From an uncultured Syntrophobacteraceae bacterium (GTDB lineage Bacteria > Desulfobacterota > Syntrophobacteria > Syntrophobacterales > Syntrophobacteraceae), in contig CALBZH010000165.1 of NCBI GenBank assembly GCA_937889795.1, forward strand, positions 1-5,337: 5,337 bases of DNA, read 5' to 3'. A program made the translations under genes and the position numbers. Under the pieces are notes generated by a model. It saw only the letters and a list, made by a program, of their open reading frames with translations. It searched no databases and was not told where the DNA came from. Positions within the stretch are counted from its first letter, which is position 1; each line of letters opens with the position of its first letter. Shown piece after piece: positions 5,053 to 5,337 of the stretch.

Positions 5053-5337
5053 ATGCCCACTCAGGTCGAATTGGCAGTTCAAGGCACCATCACTCCAGTC
5101 ATGAATGAAATCGCCCTCCGGGAGGAACTGGCTCCGGAAACCGTACGCCAGCGTATCGCGGAGGGGCAGATCGTCGCCCCCCTGAACGGCGGCCGACCCT
5201 GCCGCATCGTCGGAATCGGGATGGGCCTCCGCTCCAAAGTCAACGCCAGCATCGGCACATCCACGGACATCGTCGACATCGACGCCGAGGTGCGGAAAGC
5301 CCGCGCGGCCGAGCGCGCCGGGGCCGACACCCTCATG
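5053..5337 (+). CDS. ThiC-family radical SAM enzyme, probable 5-hydroxybenzimidazole synthase (BzaF/BzaA/B-like), 5' part only
   Basis: First 95 codons of a gene cut by the window edge. The N-terminus follows the ThiC family: TQVELAVQGTITPVM, then VRQRIAEGQIVAP (31-43), VGIGMGLRSKVNASIGTS (53-70) and AERAGADTLM at the edge. ThiC proper converts aminoimidazole ribotide to the thiamin pyrimidine. The BzaA/B/F paralogues turn the same substrate into 5-hydroxybenzimidazole, precursor of the B12 lower ligand. The paralogue is favoured because the gene lies behind a cobalamin riboswitch and its terminator, with no TPP riboswitch seen, and beside cob genes. The text also deviates from usual ThiC: APLNGG where ThiC has an IPxNxxH-type segment, and VNAS for VNAN. 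The start has GGGAGG 6 bases upstream. The catalytic domain and C-terminal CxxCxxxxC iron-sulfur motif are outside the window, so BzaF versus BzaA/BzaB cannot be separated. Confidence 0.85.
   Translation, partial: MPTQVELAVQGTITPVMNEIALREELAPETVRQRIAEGQIVAPLNGGRPCRIVGIGMGLRSKVNASIGTSTDIVDIDAEVRKARAAERAGADTLM

Noticed and set aside
5036..5104. Small 22-residue frame starting at an ATG 17 bases before the ThiC-like gene.
   Set aside because: No ribosome-binding sequence, overlaps the ThiC-like start in another frame, and the GGGAGG inside it is the site for the real gene.
5053..5337. Calling the + strand gene thiC for thiamin synthesis.
   Set aside because: Family is right, but the cobalamin riboswitch, lack of a TPP riboswitch and cob neighbours favour the benzimidazole paralogue; the full sequence is needed to settle it.
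1..5337. CRISPR array, tRNA, rRNA, insertion sequence or phage element.
   Set aside because: No regularly spaced direct repeats, no cloverleaf or rRNA-like sequence, and no transposase or integrase coding was seen.

Overview
This window is a compact cobalamin (vitamin B12) locus from a GC-rich bacterium. It carries genes for anaerobic-type corrin ring synthesis, uptake and adenosylation, and the start of a ThiC-family gene that probably makes the lower-ligand base. The anaerobic gene set, the ThiC paralogue under a B12 riboswitch and the REP-like palindrome would fit a strict anaerobe such as a sulfate-reducing or syntrophic 'deltaproteobacterium'. That taxonomic guess is inference from gene content only.

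Layout, left to right. Positions 1-221 are non-coding and hold two palindromic elements just beyond the 3' end of the leftward operon. Positions 222-3429 are four tightly packed leftward genes, transcribed in the order cbiC (precorrin-8 methylmutase), cbiL (precorrin-2 C20-methyltransferase), a BtuC/FecCD-type permease and a BtuD/FecE-type ATPase. Their leader (about 3430-3925) contains a promoter, a complete adenosylcobalamin aptamer, a candidate antiterminator and a textbook intrinsic terminator, so B12 should switch the operon off by attenuation. Positions 3922-4488 encode a PduO-type ATP:cob(I)alamin adenosyltransferase, also leftward, with its own promoter (perfect TATAAT) and no riboswitch of its own. 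Positions 4489-4752 are the divergent intergenic region. Positions 4753-4977 are a second complete cobalamin aptamer plus terminator, on the + strand. It precedes a ThiC-like coding region that starts at 5053 and runs off the window.

Functional reading: the cell makes and imports corrinoid, adenosylates it, and uses the resulting AdoCbl as the signal that shuts two divergent units. One unit is ring methylation/rearrangement plus uptake. The other is the ThiC paralogue, best read as a BzaF/BzaA/B-type hydroxybenzimidazole synthase and not a thiamin gene. The adenosyltransferase, which makes the riboswitch ligand, sits between the two units outside direct riboswitch control. No BtuF-like binding protein or other cob/cbi gene is present in the window.
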